From Actinoplanes sp. TBRC 11911 (GTDB lineage Bacteria > Actinomycetota > Actinomycetes > Mycobacteriales > Micromonosporaceae): a stretch of DNA of 64,000 nucleotides. The first letter of the stretch is position 1. Each line of letters opens with the position of its first letter. The notes under the pieces are model-generated. The model was not told the DNA's origin. It did no database searches and saw only the letters and a program-made list of their open reading frames with translations. Positions 19,079-28,612 of this stretch are shown piece after piece. Location of the stretch: positions 1 through 64,000 of the forward strand of contig NZ_JABBNC010000015.1 in NCBI RefSeq assembly GCF_012933445.1. The letters are read 5' to 3'. The position numbers and the translations under genes are program-made.

Positions 19079-20983
19079 GTGACCACCCCTGATGGACTCG
19101 ACGAAGCGCGGTGGAGGGTCTGCCTGGACCTCGCGCGCGACGTGCTGCTGCTCGACTCCGACGGCAGCGACCGGAAACTTCGGTATCTGAAGGTGCTGAT
19201 CGACGAGGGTCTGCCGCGGGCGGTCGTCGCGAAGCGGGTACTGATCGTCGGGGCCGGCATCGCCGGTCTGGCCGCCGGCTACCTGCTCAAGCAGGCCGGT
19301 CATGAGGTGCGGATCATCGAGGCGAACCCGAGGCGGCTCGGTGGCCGGATCAAGACCTTCCGCGACGACCCCGAGCACGGGATGACCTCGCCGTTCGCCG
19401 ACCCCCTGCAGTACGCCGAGGCCGGCGCGATGCGCATCCCCGACATGCATCCGCTCACCCTGGCACTGGTCGACAAGTTCGGGCTGCGTCGCCGGCCTTT
19501 CTACAACGTCGACGTCGATGCCGCGACCGGCCGGCCGTACGGAAGCCCGCCTCCGGTGATCTACCGGGCCGCCACCGGAGAGGTCTGGCGCAACGGGCCG
19601 GATCCCGAGGCCGACGACGTGTACGAGGCGCCCACGGCGGCCGGCCGGACCTGGGTGCGGGTCAACGGCGTACAGATGCGGCGCTCCGAATATCAAAGCG
19701 ACCCGTCGGCGATCAACGAGAGCTTCTCGGTGCGCGAAGATCTGCGGGGCGTCCCGGCCGGGGACACCCTGGACGCCGCGTTGCACCGTGCCTACGTCCA
19801 GTACCACGCGGCAACCGAGGGTGCGGGCGAGGCCGCCGAGCAGGTCGAGGCATGGGCGCGGCTGATCTACGAACTCGACGACCTGTCGATGAGCCAGTTC
19901 CTCACCAAGGTCGCCGGCCTGGACGGCAACGCCATCGACGCCATCGGCACGCTGGAGAACATCACCTCCCGTCTCCCGCTGGCCTTTGTGCACAGCTACA
20001 TGGCGCGCTCGATGATCAACCCCAGCACGCGATACTGGGAGCTCGAGGGCGGCAGCTGGCATCTCCCGTACGCCTTCGAACCGCTGCTCGGTGAGGATGT
20101 CGTCTTCGATCGGCGCGTTGCCACGATCCAGCACGCCGTCGACGGACCCGGGGTGACGATCGAGGCGTACTCGGAGGCCGGCGATTCGCGGGAGACGTTC
20201 ATCGGCGACGTGGCCGTCATCACCGTCCCGTTCTCCGGTCTGCGGCACATCGAGATCGAGCCGATGCTGTCCTACGCCAAGCGACGGGCGATCATCGAGC
20301 TGCACTACGACTCCGCCACCAAGGTCCTGCTGGAGTTCAGCCGGCGCTGGTGGGAGTTCACCGAACAGGACTGGCGGCGCGAGCTGGACGGCATCGAGCC
20401 GGGCCTCTACGACAGCTACGACCGCGGCACCGCCGACGACCGGACCGACCTGGTCGGCAAGGGCGTGACCGGCGAGATTCCGCCGCGGCAGCGGCTTGAC
20501 CTGGAACGGGCCCGAGACGGTGGGCAGCGCTCGCACCCGGCCGACCGGATCACCGGCGGCGGATCGGTCACCGACAACGCCAACCGCTTCATGTACTACC
20601 CGTCGCATCCGGTGCCGGGCAGCCCGGGCGGCGTGGTGCTGGCCAGCTACACCTGGGCCGACGACGCGGCGCGGTGGGACTCGATGGACGACGACGACCG
20701 GTACGCGTACGCGCTGCGCGGCATGCAGGAGGTGCACGGCAACCGGATCGAGGTGTTCTACACCGGGCACGGCGCCACGCAGAGCTGGGCACGCAACGAC
20801 TTCGCGTTCGGCGAGGCGGCGGTGTTCGCCCCGGGTCAGCTCGTCGAACACCATCCGGTGATCGCGGCCGCCGAGGGACCGCTGCACTTCGCCGGCGAGC
20901 ACACCTCACTCAAGCACTCATGGATCGAAGGCGCCCTCGAGTCGGCGGTCCGGGTGGCACTCGAGATCAACGAAGGCCAGTGA
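19079..20983 (+). CDS. Flavin amine oxidase, L-glutamate oxidase/L-amino acid oxidase family
   Basis: 634 residues from GTG 19079, preceded by AAGGGAGA. FAD binding is shown by VLIVGAGIAGLAAGYLLKQ near residues 54-72 and GGRIKT. Segments such as AGAMRIPDMHPLTLALVDKFGL, FSRRWWEF, NRFMYYPSHPVPG, GVVLASYTWADDAARWDS and HFAGEHTSLKHSWIEGA closely recall Streptomyces L-glutamate oxidase as I remember it. The reaction would be oxidative deamination to a 2-oxo acid, ammonia and H2O2. Unlike the secreted Streptomyces enzyme, no signal peptide is visible. The stop overlaps the start of the next membrane protein as TGATG. Confidence 0.87.
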   Translation: MTTPDGLDEARWRVCLDLARDVLLLDSDGSDRKLRYLKVLIDEGLPRAVVAKRVLIVGAGIAGLAAGYLLKQAGHEVRIIEANPRRLGGRIKTFRDDPEHGMTSPFADPLQYAEAGAMRIPDMHPLTLALVDKFGLRRRPFYNVDVDAATGRPYGSPPPVIYRAATGEVWRNGPDPEADDVYEAPTAAGRTWVRVNGVQMRRSEYQSDPSAINESFSVREDLRGVPAGDTLDAALHRAYVQYHAATEGAGEAAEQVEAWARLIYELDDLSMSQFLTKVAGLDGNAIDAIGTLENITSRLPLAFVHSYMARSMINPSTRYWELEGGSWHLPYAFEPLLGEDVVFDRRVATIQHAVDGPGVTIEAYSEAGDSRETFIGDVAVITVPFSGLRHIEIEPMLSYAKRRAIIELHYDSATKVLLEFSRRWWEFTEQDWRRELDGIEPGLYDSYDRGTADDRTDLVGKGVTGEIPPRQRLDLERARDGGQRSHPADRITGGGSVTDNANRFMYYPSHPVPGSPGGVVLASYTWADDAARWDSMDDDDRYAYALRGMQEVHGNRIEVFYTGHGATQSWARNDFAFGEAAVFAPGQLVEHHPVIAAAEGPLHFAGEHTSLKHSWIEGALESAVRVALEINEGQ

Positions 20984-21483
20984 TGCAGGATCTCACCGAT
21001 TTCTACTCGACCATCGCCGGCATCAACTTCACCCTTCTCGGTCTGTGGTGGGTGGCCGTGCAGGAGCTCCGCCATCTGCGGGCACGCAACGGCAAGGCGG
21101 GCGGCATGGCGTACGTGGTCTCGCTGCAGTTTCTCGTGCCCGGAACCGCCGCGCTGATGAGCCAGGTCGCACCCGAGGTCCCCACACTGTGGCGGCTGGC
21201 CTTCACCACCGCCGGCGTTCTGGGGTTCATCGCCATCCTGCTGATGGTGCCGCGCCTGGCCCACGACGGATCCCGGGTGTCGGCACGCGTGCTGCTGTTC
21301 ATCGGCCTGCCGCTCAACGCGCTGGTCGCGCTGGTGGCGGCGGTGCCCGCGCTTTACACCGCGCTGGGCTCGTCGCTCAACAGCGCCCAATGGGAGGGCA
21401 TCCTGTTCTGCCTGCTCGTGCTGTTCAGCGCGCACACGGCGTTCTCGGCCGCGATGTCGGCGCCGGTGCCCGGCGGCGAGTAG
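20983..21483 (+). CDS. Small integral membrane protein coupled to the amine oxidase
   Basis: 166 residues from ATG 20983, overlapping the amine oxidase stop (TGATG). About four hydrophobic segments are visible (INFTLLGLWWVAVQEL, LQFLVPGTAALMS, VLGFIAILLMVP, LFIGLPLNALVALVAAVPAL). The family is not recognised by name. Strict coupling suggests it works with the oxidase, perhaps as a membrane anchor or transporter, but this is inference. A bidirectional hairpin follows. Confidence 0.8.
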   Translation: MQDLTDFYSTIAGINFTLLGLWWVAVQELRHLRARNGKAGGMAYVVSLQFLVPGTAALMSQVAPEVPTLWRLAFTTAGVLGFIAILLMVPRLAHDGSRVSARVLLFIGLPLNALVALVAAVPALYTALGSSLNSAQWEGILFCLLVLFSAHTAFSAAMSAPVPGGE

Positions 21484-21487
21484 TGAT

Positions 21488-21512
21488 CGGGGGCCGCGGC
21501 TTGCGGCCCCCG
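21488..21512. terminator. Bidirectional hairpin between convergent membrane-protein genes
   Basis: Perfect 10-bp arms CGGGGGCCGC and GCGGCCCCCG with a 5-base loop, exactly between stops at 21483 (+) and 21513 (-). Confidence 0.7.
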
Positions 21513-21851
21513 TCACAACAGGCCCACGAAGAAGACGGCGGTGCCGATCCACACCAGGGCGATCAGTCCGCTCGACCATTGCGGGTTGTCACCGGCAACC
21601 GAACGGAAAAGCTTGGCGGGCATCAAGATGGTGGCGATCAGCACTCCATAGCAGAGCGTCGACCACGGCTTTTCCACCACGTTCGCCTGCACCAGCACGA
21701 TAACCACGACACCGAGGACAACCAGTTCGACGGTGTGAGCTGCCAGGGTGCCGTCCACCACGCGATGCAGGAAGGCCCGGCCGTACTCGAGGGTGACGAC
21801 GCCCAGCAGAGCGACGCCTGCCATTGTCTGATCCGCGCTGTGGAGCACCAT
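21513..21851 (-). CDS. Small membrane protein, function unknown
   Basis: 112 residues with three likely membrane helices (TMAGVALLGVVTLEYG, TVELVVLGVVVIVLVQANVV, GLIALVWIGTAVFFVGLL). It ends precisely at the shared hairpin with the upstream convergent gene, which supports it being a real gene. No family is recognised. Confidence 0.6.
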   Translation of the reverse strand: MVLHSADQTMAGVALLGVVTLEYGRAFLHRVVDGTLAAHTVELVVLGVVVIVLVQANVVEKPWSTLCYGVLIATILMPAKLFRSVAGDNPQWSSGLIALVWIGTAVFFVGLL

Positions 21852-22608
21852 TCACTCGTTACCGTTCCGTCCGCCGAATGTGCTCAGCAGACGCACGCCA
21901 AGGCGGGAAATTCACCGCCGTCGTCCGTACGCCTGGCGGGTCACCGCCGGGGTCCTGTTCGGCGCGCCGCTCGCCGTCCGAACCGGATGGCAAACGGCCG
22001 GGTTCCCGGTGCGAAGGCGAAGATGAGGAATTCCTGAGGGTCTTCTATTTGACAGGTGACCTCCGTCGTACCCGGCATCCTGCGAACATCGGATCGATAA
22101 GCACGACGTTCTCTCGCTCGGCGCAAATCCCGCATCGTTCCGCCGACCGCAGTGAAGGGATTTACTTTTGCCGTTTCTGCTGCCGGCCCGCGGAGCCGGG
22201 GGCGTCCAATTTTGTTTCTCCAGAGTGACGATTCACTGCCGATCCGCGGCCCGGATTTGCGCCTGGCCGTCAGCCTGTTTTCCCTGGTGGATGACCACAT
22301 CGGCGCGATGCGAAACGCCATGGGCCGCGGTCGCCGAGGGTCACCTTCGACGATCCGGGCACGAGAGGCGTTTTGAAAGCGAAGAGAGTCTCCTGCCCGG
22401 CCAATGATCTTTCGTCCGCGAATGGCGTAGGAGACCGTCAGCGCGTGTATTTTTGACCGTGGCCGGCGTGGTTCTGAAATGTGCTGGCGAAACGACCCGT
22501 GCCGATCGATAGTCGCCCGTCACAATTGCTGACCGTTCCCTGTGAAGACCGCGTTTGATGGTCAGCAGGCACGCACAACGATGCGAGCCACAGTGGAAAG
22601 GAACCAGG
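21852..22608. other. Long intergenic region without a recognisable gene
   Basis: About 757 bases between the small membrane protein and the TIGR03118 gene. Open frames here are Arg-rich and lack family signatures, and local base composition is less G/C-skewed at third positions than in the flanking genes. A TTGACA hexamer occurs near 22050 without a convincing -10. I see no riboswitch or RNA gene. Confidence 0.5.
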
Positions 22609-23625
22609 ATGCGCAAGCGTCTTACATTGGCTGCCGCCGGCTTTGCCGCGGCGGCCATCGCGGCCACCGTCGTCCCCGGCGCCGCCGCGAACGCCGCCCC
22701 CAGCACTCACGGAATCGAGGTCAAGGCTGTGCTGTCGGACCTTCGTGGTGCCCAGCAGGTCGACCAGACCGTGCAACGCTCGTGGGGTGTCGCGCTCGGC
22801 CCGACGGGTGCCGGGTGGGTCTCCGAGAACGCTCGGAACATCGAGACTCTCTTCGAAGGAGGCGGCCGCAACGAGGGCGTCTCCCAGAAGCCGCCGGTCC
22901 ACGTCCAAAACGGCTCGCCGACCGGCGTCGTGTTCAACGACACGAAGGGATTCAAGGGCGCCAAGTTCATCATCGCCAGCAAGGACGGCAGCATCGACGC
23001 CTTCTTCAGCGGCACCAACACCTTCCGCGAGGTAAGCGTTCGCGGCGCCAGCTACACCGGCATCTCGCTGATTCACAACTACAAGGGTCACACCGTGCTC
23101 GCCGCCGCGAACAACCGGCAGAACCGTGTCGACCTGTTCAACAGCGACTACAAGTTCATCGGCTCCATCCGCGACCCTCACATCTCGCGTGACGCGCGGG
23201 TGTTCAACGTCGCGGAGCTGAACCGCAACACGGTTCTGGTCACTTTCGAGTCCAGCAACAGCAGGAACAGCACCAAGGGCTGGGTCGACGCGTACTCAGA
23301 GAACATGGGGTTCATGTACCACTACCAGAACCCGCGTAACAGCGTATTCGACGGCGCCTGGGGCGTGGTGAACGCGCCGAGTGGCTTCGAGTTCCCGGGC
23401 GCCATTCTGATCGGCAACCACGACAGCGGCACGATCGCGGTCTTCAACGGCCGGGGTCACTTCGTCGGCTTCCTGAAGGGCACCAACGGTAGGACGATCG
23501 TGATCAGCGGCCTTTACGGTCTGGCCCAGGCCAACGGTGACGCGGGCGACAAGGGCGAGGTTCTGTTCGCCTCCGCTCCGAACCGCGGGAACGCCGGCAT
23601 CATCGGCACGCTGCGCGACGCCTGA
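22609..23625 (+). CDS. Secreted TIGR03118 family beta-propeller protein
   Basis: 338 residues from ATG 22609 behind AAAGGAACC; an upstream in-frame ATG at 22555 lacks a ribosome site and spoils the signal peptide. The signal peptide is MRKRLTLAAAGFAAAAIAATVVPGAAANA. The mature protein begins with the family's QQVDQTVQRSWGVALGPTGAGWVSENA, then PTGVVFNDTKGFKGAKFIIASKDGSIDAF and VLAAANNRQNRVDLFNSDYKFIG. The family is a predicted six-bladed propeller of unknown function, exported. It has its own terminator at 23668-23700. Confidence 0.88.
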   Translation: MRKRLTLAAAGFAAAAIAATVVPGAAANAAPSTHGIEVKAVLSDLRGAQQVDQTVQRSWGVALGPTGAGWVSENARNIETLFEGGGRNEGVSQKPPVHVQNGSPTGVVFNDTKGFKGAKFIIASKDGSIDAFFSGTNTFREVSVRGASYTGISLIHNYKGHTVLAAANNRQNRVDLFNSDYKFIGSIRDPHISRDARVFNVAELNRNTVLVTFESSNSRNSTKGWVDAYSENMGFMYHYQNPRNSVFDGAWGVVNAPSGFEFPGAILIGNHDSGTIAVFNGRGHFVGFLKGTNGRTIVISGLYGLAQANGDAGDKGEVLFASAPNRGNAGIIGTLRDA

Positions 23626-23667
23626 CCAGCAGTGTAACTAGCAAGGCCGGCAACGGCGAACGGTGAG

Positions 23668-23700
23668 AACGTGGCCCCCGCCCACAACGGGGGCCACGTT
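23668..23700. terminator. Strong bidirectional hairpin terminator
   Basis: Perfect 13-bp arms AACGTGGCCCCCG and CGGGGGCCACGTT with a 7-base loop; outer bases extend the stem with one bulge. It lies between the convergent TIGR03118 and M4 protease genes. Confidence 0.8.
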
Positions 23701-23719
23701 GTTCTCGCCCAGCGGGGGC

Positions 23720-26632
23720 TTACTTGCAGGACTTGGCTCCCGGCGCGTACGCCAGGCCGAAGCCGGACGCCGAGGAGTCCATGTAGACCACCTCGCGTCC
23801 CGCTCCCGCCGCCGCGTACATCTGGGCGCCGGGGCTGCAGGAGGCCGGGCCGATGTACCTGCCCTGGAATGTGTACTGCTTGAGCTTCGGGTTGAGCGCG
23901 TTGTCCGGGTAGCCGCCGCTGTCGAGCCAGGCCTTCACCGGGGCCTCCTCGGTGACGGTGAGGGTGGTGTCGGAGAGCGCGACGGTGTCGGCGCGGATCG
24001 CCTGCGGGGAGTTCTCGTCGAACAGCAGGTGGCTGGTGCGGGTGGCGAAGTCGAAGAGCCGCACGGAGTCGTAGTACGCCCCCTGGGTCCACTCGCCGTC
24101 AACAATGGTGCCGTAGTCGCGGTCGGTCATCCAGGCGACGCCGGTGCCGGACAGGTCGGGATAGCTCATCCGCTCGGCGCCCGCGTCGCCGCCGGCGTAG
24201 GTCGTGCGCCCGGTCGCGAGGTCGTAGACCTCGACGCCCAGCGACCACCACCGGCCGTTTGCGTCCGGCTGCGTGTAATTCTCGTACCGGATGTAGGAGA
24301 TCTTGCCGTTCTTGACGCTCGGTGCGGTCGCGCTGCCGGCCCAGCCCGGATGCGCCAGGGTGTGCACGGTCGGCGAACTGCCGCGCAGGTAGCGCACGAC
24401 GTCGAGGTAGCCCTGCGCCGGGTCGTACTGGCTCCACGTGACGACGTCGCCGTCGAAGCCCACGCCGTCGACGCGTTCCGGCGAGCTGTAGAGCTCCTTG
24501 ACCGGGCCGCCGCCGACCGGCGCCGACAGGATGCGGTTGGTCTCGCCCGTCGGCGATGACGGGTCCAGCCCGATCGACAACCAGACGACCCGTTTGCCGT
24601 CGGTGTGCGGGAAACTGTGGATGGTCCCGTCGTCCGGGGAGATCCGGTACGGCGTGCCCTTGCCGTTGGTGCGACCCACCCAGATCGAGGTCGGCTGGGT
24701 GCGGTTCGCGTCCGACCGCGGCACGGCGAACCATCCGCCCGCCGTGCTCGCCTTCATGTCGGCGTACACGCCGGTGTTGAGCCTGTCGATCAGGACGTCG
24801 GTGCCCTTGCCGTACAGGTTCGCCTTCCACTTCGCGGTGATCCCCCGCGAGTCGAACGCGGTCTGCACCACCTTGAGGTCCTTCTTGCTCAGGCGGTACG
24901 ACTTGGCCGAGGCGAGCACCGCGTCGCGCGCGTCGACGAAATCGGACATCGGCGTCAGGTAATCGGTGAGGGCGCGGTAGACGATCTTGTCGGCGACCGT
25001 CTTGCCGAGCGCCTGGCGCAGGTCCCAGAGCGCGCCGGACACGATCGTCGAGTTGAGGTGCACGCCGCCGTCGTCCATCGAGGGCGTGTCGATGAGGTGC
25101 TGGAAGTCCGCCGTGGTGGCGCCGTCGTCGAGATCGCGCAGGGCGCACTGAGCGGGAGCCAGCGTACGGCAGAGGTCGCCGCCGATCAGGCTCGCCTGCG
25201 GGTCGGACATCGACGTGCCCGAGGCGTCGACGTCGATGGCGTTGCCGAAGTAGTCGGCGATCGCCTCGTTGAGCGCGCCCGGTTGTCCGGCGTAGACCAG
25301 GCTTGCGGTGTGCTCGACCACGCCGTGCGTCATCTCATGGCCGACGACGTCCGGGTCCGCGGCCAGCGGCAGATACTCGGCGTCGCCGCTGCCGTAGACC
25401 ATGCGGGTGCCGTCCCAGTACGCGTTCACCCAGGGGGAGCCGCCGTACGTGATGCCGACGATCGAGTCGATCGGCATGCCCGCGCCGTCCAGGCTGTTGC
25501 GCCCGAGCTTGTCGCGGTACCACTCGAACACCTTCGCGGCGTCCCAGCCGGCGTCCACGGCGCCGGCGTCGGTCAGGTCGGCGCCGAGCTTGGTCGACGG
25601 CGACGCGAACGGCGCCAGGCCCTCCGGCCACTGGTCGCCGAGCAGGTCGTAGTAGTCCCGGCCGCGGGCGTCCCAGGTGGTGAGCGGCGCCGAGTGGGTC
25701 TGGTCCTTCATGAGGTAGGAACCGGTGTCGGACTTGACGAGCGGCAGCGACACGGTGGCGCCGTGCAGGGTGGTGCCCTGGCCGACGACCGGCACCGTGC
25801 CGTTGCCCGCCGGCAGCGTCGTCGTTCTGGTCTGCGGCGCGGCCGCTTTGCCGTCGGCGGCCAGGGCGACGGCCTGCTGGCCGGCGACGAAGGACTTGAT
25901 CCGGCTGACGCTGAGAAGCGGCACCCCGTTAGTCGCGCCCACATACACGTCGCGGAGCACGGGCTGGCCGGTGACGGCGTCCTTGCCCTTGACGAGCACA
26001 CGCCGCGCGAGCACCCCGGTGCCGGTCGGCATGACCACGAGCCCCTGGTCGGTGCCGGCGAGGTCGGCGGCGGCACCCGGGGCGGAGGCCACGACCGCGG
26101 CACCGGGGTGCAGGCTCTTTCGGACCTCGTCGACGGCGCGGGAAACGGCGATCGCGGTGGGGATCGTGGTGCCGGCCGTGTCGACGTCCAGGTTCGTGAA
26201 GTAGGTACCCGACGTTCCGGTCACCGTACGCTTGCCGGCCGCCTTCTCGGCACGCACCACGTATTGGGCGCCGAACACGGGCAGGCCTTTGTACCTCTGG
26301 TCCAGCCGGACCGTCTCGCGTTCGCCTTCGGTCTCGACGCTCGCGGTGGTGAGCGTGCCGGCCGGATCGCTGATCTTGTAGCGGTCCCGATGGCCCGCGA
26401 GGTGAGCTTTGGCGGCCTGGTCCGGTGCGATCGTGGCGTCGACCGGGTCGGCCACGTCGTCCACGAGTGCGGGGGTGTCCGTGGCGGGCGCCTCGGTGAC
26501 CGGGGCGGACCCCTCCGACGCCCTCGTGTCGCTCGGCGTCGGGGTTGCCGCGATCGCCGGCTGGGCGGTGGTGGCGAGAATGGTGACCGCCGCCAGAACG
26601 GCGATGGCGGGTAGTGCCTTGGGTCTGCGCAA
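23720..26632 (-). CDS. Secreted M4 (thermolysin-type) metalloprotease with C-terminal propeller-like domain
   Basis: 970 residues if started at TTG 26632, which has GGAG eight bases upstream and yields a clean signal peptide (ALPAIAVLAAVTILATTAQPAIAA). The open frame runs to 27148 but that part lies inside the divergent LuxR gene and is Pro/Arg-rich. An FTP propeptide (RLDQRYKGLPVFGAQYVVR) precedes the catalytic domain. Zinc ligands are His432 and His436 (HEMTH) and Glu456 (NEAIADYFG); GGVHLNSTIVSGALW is also present. A beta-propeller-like tail of about 350 residues (VVWLSIGLD, GVGFDGDVVTWSQYD) is an unusual addition for the family. Confidence 0.9.
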   Translation of the reverse strand: MRRPKALPAIAVLAAVTILATTAQPAIAATPTPSDTRASEGSAPVTEAPATDTPALVDDVADPVDATIAPDQAAKAHLAGHRDRYKISDPAGTLTTASVETEGERETVRLDQRYKGLPVFGAQYVVRAEKAAGKRTVTGTSGTYFTNLDVDTAGTTIPTAIAVSRAVDEVRKSLHPGAAVVASAPGAAADLAGTDQGLVVMPTGTGVLARRVLVKGKDAVTGQPVLRDVYVGATNGVPLLSVSRIKSFVAGQQAVALAADGKAAAPQTRTTTLPAGNGTVPVVGQGTTLHGATVSLPLVKSDTGSYLMKDQTHSAPLTTWDARGRDYYDLLGDQWPEGLAPFASPSTKLGADLTDAGAVDAGWDAAKVFEWYRDKLGRNSLDGAGMPIDSIVGITYGGSPWVNAYWDGTRMVYGSGDAEYLPLAADPDVVGHEMTHGVVEHTASLVYAGQPGALNEAIADYFGNAIDVDASGTSMSDPQASLIGGDLCRTLAPAQCALRDLDDGATTADFQHLIDTPSMDDGGVHLNSTIVSGALWDLRQALGKTVADKIVYRALTDYLTPMSDFVDARDAVLASAKSYRLSKKDLKVVQTAFDSRGITAKWKANLYGKGTDVLIDRLNTGVYADMKASTAGGWFAVPRSDANRTQPTSIWVGRTNGKGTPYRISPDDGTIHSFPHTDGKRVVWLSIGLDPSSPTGETNRILSAPVGGGPVKELYSSPERVDGVGFDGDVVTWSQYDPAQGYLDVVRYLRGSSPTVHTLAHPGWAGSATAPSVKNGKISYIRYENYTQPDANGRWWSLGVEVYDLATGRTTYAGGDAGAERMSYPDLSGTGVAWMTDRDYGTIVDGEWTQGAYYDSVRLFDFATRTSHLLFDENSPQAIRADTVALSDTTLTVTEEAPVKAWLDSGGYPDNALNPKLKQYTFQGRYIGPASCSPGAQMYAAAGAGREVVYMDSSASGFGLAYAPGAKSCK

Positions 26633-26692
26633 TTGGTGCTCCTGCGAGGTTGTGAACAGGTTTGCCCACCTCACCCCGGTATCGGCTGCCAC

Positions 26693-26720
26693 CACAAGAA
26701 CGATCTTGTGCATTTGCACA
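26693..26720. promoter_or_regulatory. Two overlapping palindromes in the protease/LuxR intergenic region
   Basis: CACAAG-N6-CTTGTG occupies 26693-26710 and TGTGCA-TT-TGCACA occupies 26707-26720; they share four bases. They lie 59 bases upstream of the LuxR ATG and 60 bases upstream of the protease TTG, midway between divergent starts. A dimeric regulator, most simply the LuxR protein itself, could bind here and control both genes. Binding is inference. Confidence 0.5.
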
Positions 26721-26778
26721 GATGAGCAGGCGCGCGGCGTTCCTGGCATGCTCAGATCGGACGGGTACGGGGGAGCAT

Positions 26779-27813
26779 ATGGACGAAACGGATATACCGT
26801 GGGCGGCGATCGGTCTTGATCCGCTGGCCGGCCGGGTGTGGGAACACCTGTTGGCCGCACGATCTGCGGACGGTGCGGAGGTGGCGTCCGCGGCCGGGGT
26901 GTCGCCCGCCGAGGCGGAGCGGGCACTACGCCTCCTGGTGGATTCGGCCTTGGCGTTGCGGATCGGTGGTGCGGTGCCGCGCTGGGCAGCCGCACCGCCG
27001 CGACCGTCGCTCGGCGCCCTGCTGGCCCGGCGGCGGGCCGAATTGGCCCGGGTCGAGGATCTGGTGGACCGGATGCTCGAAGAACACGCCGGGCCGCGCG
27101 CCACGGACATGGTGGAGGTGTTGACGAGCGCGGATGAGGTGCCCGCACGCTATGCCCAGTTGCTGAGCGAAAGCTCGTCCGAAGTGCTGCATCTGGCGAA
27201 GCCGCCGTATGTGACGGCGGGGTCCGCGTCCGACGAGGCGGTGGGGGTGGCGTCCGGCCTGCGGATGCGATCGGTGTACGAGACGGAAGGTTTCACCGAC
27301 GCCGTGTCCCTCGAGACGGCTCTGCGTGGGACGGGCCAGGGCGGAGAACTTCGTCTGACATCGCAGATCCCGGTGAAGCTGGTGATTTTCGACCGGGCGG
27401 CGGCTCTGCTTCCGATATGGGCGGACCGCCCGTCGTCGGGTTCATTGGTGGTGCACGCGCCCGCGCTGGTGACGGCGCTCGCAGCACTGTTCGAGAGCGT
27501 GTGGGATCGCGCCGAGCCGGTGTCGCTGACGAGGCGGCACGACCTGCCGGACGGCGAGGACGGCCTGCCGACTTCGGGGCGGGACCTGCGAACACGGGAA
27601 ATCCTGCGCATGCTGGCGGTCGGCATGAAGGACGAGACCATCGCCCGAGTTCTTAACATAAGCCGACGTACCGTTCAGCAACACATCAGCGACGCGGGTT
27701 CCCTGCTCGGGGCCCGGACTCGCTTCCAGATCGCCGTGCTGGCCGCGAAGCGGGGATGGCTCAGCGGGCCGGGAGTCGCCCGCACGGCTGGCACTGAGCT
27801 GGGTGATACCTGA
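26779..27813 (+). CDS. LuxR-type transcriptional regulator with TrmB-like N-terminus
   Basis: 344 residues from ATG 26779 behind GGGGGAG. The N-terminal winged helix (VWEHLLAARSADGAEVASAAGVSPAEAERALRLLVDSALA, quoted here in description only as residues 15-54) resembles TrmB/IclR-type domains. The C-terminal LuxR HTH is ILRMLAVGMKDETIARVLN followed by ISRRTVQQHISDAGSLLGA. Proteins of this layout are common in actinomycetes and usually regulate a neighbouring gene. Here the divergent M4 protease is the obvious target. Confidence 0.88.
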   Translation: MDETDIPWAAIGLDPLAGRVWEHLLAARSADGAEVASAAGVSPAEAERALRLLVDSALALRIGGAVPRWAAAPPRPSLGALLARRRAELARVEDLVDRMLEEHAGPRATDMVEVLTSADEVPARYAQLLSESSSEVLHLAKPPYVTAGSASDEAVGVASGLRMRSVYETEGFTDAVSLETALRGTGQGGELRLTSQIPVKLVIFDRAAALLPIWADRPSSGSLVVHAPALVTALAALFESVWDRAEPVSLTRRHDLPDGEDGLPTSGRDLRTREILRMLAVGMKDETIARVLNISRRTVQQHISDAGSLLGARTRFQIAVLAAKRGWLSGPGVARTAGTELGDT

Positions 27814-27955
27814 GCGGGCGGTTTGTCCGGATCCGGCGCTTGCCGCATTGACGCCGGTCACAGGGGCGTGAAAGCTGTACCTGCTCCGGGCTGACAAAAC
27901 CGCTGAAGCGCCGTGGTGCTGTCCGCCGGCATGATCCGACATAGGAGGCATCGTC

Positions 27956-28612
27956 GTGGTCGTCACGCCTGCACCTAATGCCTACGCGGCCCGATTGGAT
28001 ATCGACTACCCCGAGAGACTCGACCGCTTGACGTCGTTCTTCCGGCTGATCTGGATCATCCCGATTGCAATTGTTCTCAACGTGCTCTCCGCATATGCCA
28101 GCCAGACGGTAAGGACGGTCACCGACAGCGCGGTCACGACCACCACGACGACCAGCGGCGGAATCGTGGGCGCGCTCTTCGCCGCGACATTGCTGATGAT
28201 CCTGTTTCGGCGGCGCTACCCACGCTGGTGGTTCGACTTCGCCCGGGAGTTCACGCGCTTCAGCGCCCGGGTCGGCGCCTACCTGTTTCTGGTGACCGAT
28301 CGATATCCCTCGACGGTCGAGGAACAGTCGGTGCATCTGGAGATCGACTACCCGGACGTCGAGCAGGACCTCAACCGCTGGCTCCCTCTGGTCAAATGGC
28401 TGCTGGCGATCCCGCACTACATCGTGCTCTCCTTCCTATGGATCGGCGCGATCGTCGTCTGGGTCATCGCGTGGTTCGCCATCCTCTTCACCGGACGCTA
28501 TCCGCGGTCGCTGTTCGACTACATGGTGGGCGTCGGCCGGTGGGCACTCCGCGTACAGGCCTACGCGTTCCTGCTGGTCACCGACCGGTACCCGCCATTC
28601 AGCCTCAGGTGA
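27956..28612 (+). CDS. DUF4389 family membrane protein
   Basis: 218 residues from GTG 27956, eight bases after TAGGAGG. Two tandem DUF4389 units are visible, each with an YPERL/YPDVEQ acidic strand, a hydrophobic helix, RRYPRWWFDFAREFTRFSARVGAY or GRYPRSLFDYMVGVGRWALRVQAY, and VTDRYP. Membrane segments lie near residues 27-45, 67-85 and 138-165. The function of the family is unknown. It stands alone downstream of the LuxR gene. Confidence 0.9.
   Translation: MVVTPAPNAYAARLDIDYPERLDRLTSFFRLIWIIPIAIVLNVLSAYASQTVRTVTDSAVTTTTTTSGGIVGALFAATLLMILFRRRYPRWWFDFAREFTRFSARVGAYLFLVTDRYPSTVEEQSVHLEIDYPDVEQDLNRWLPLVKWLLAIPHYIVLSFLWIGAIVVWVIAWFAILFTGRYPRSLFDYMVGVGRWALRVQAYAFLLVTDRYPPFSLR

Noticed and set aside
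21941..22321. A 126-residue minus frame in the gap before the TIGR03118 gene
   Set aside because: Arg-rich, no signature and no ribosome site; treated as non-coding.
26633..27148. N-terminal extension of the M4 protease frame
   Set aside because: It lies inside the divergent LuxR gene, is Pro/Arg-rich and would bury the signal peptide.
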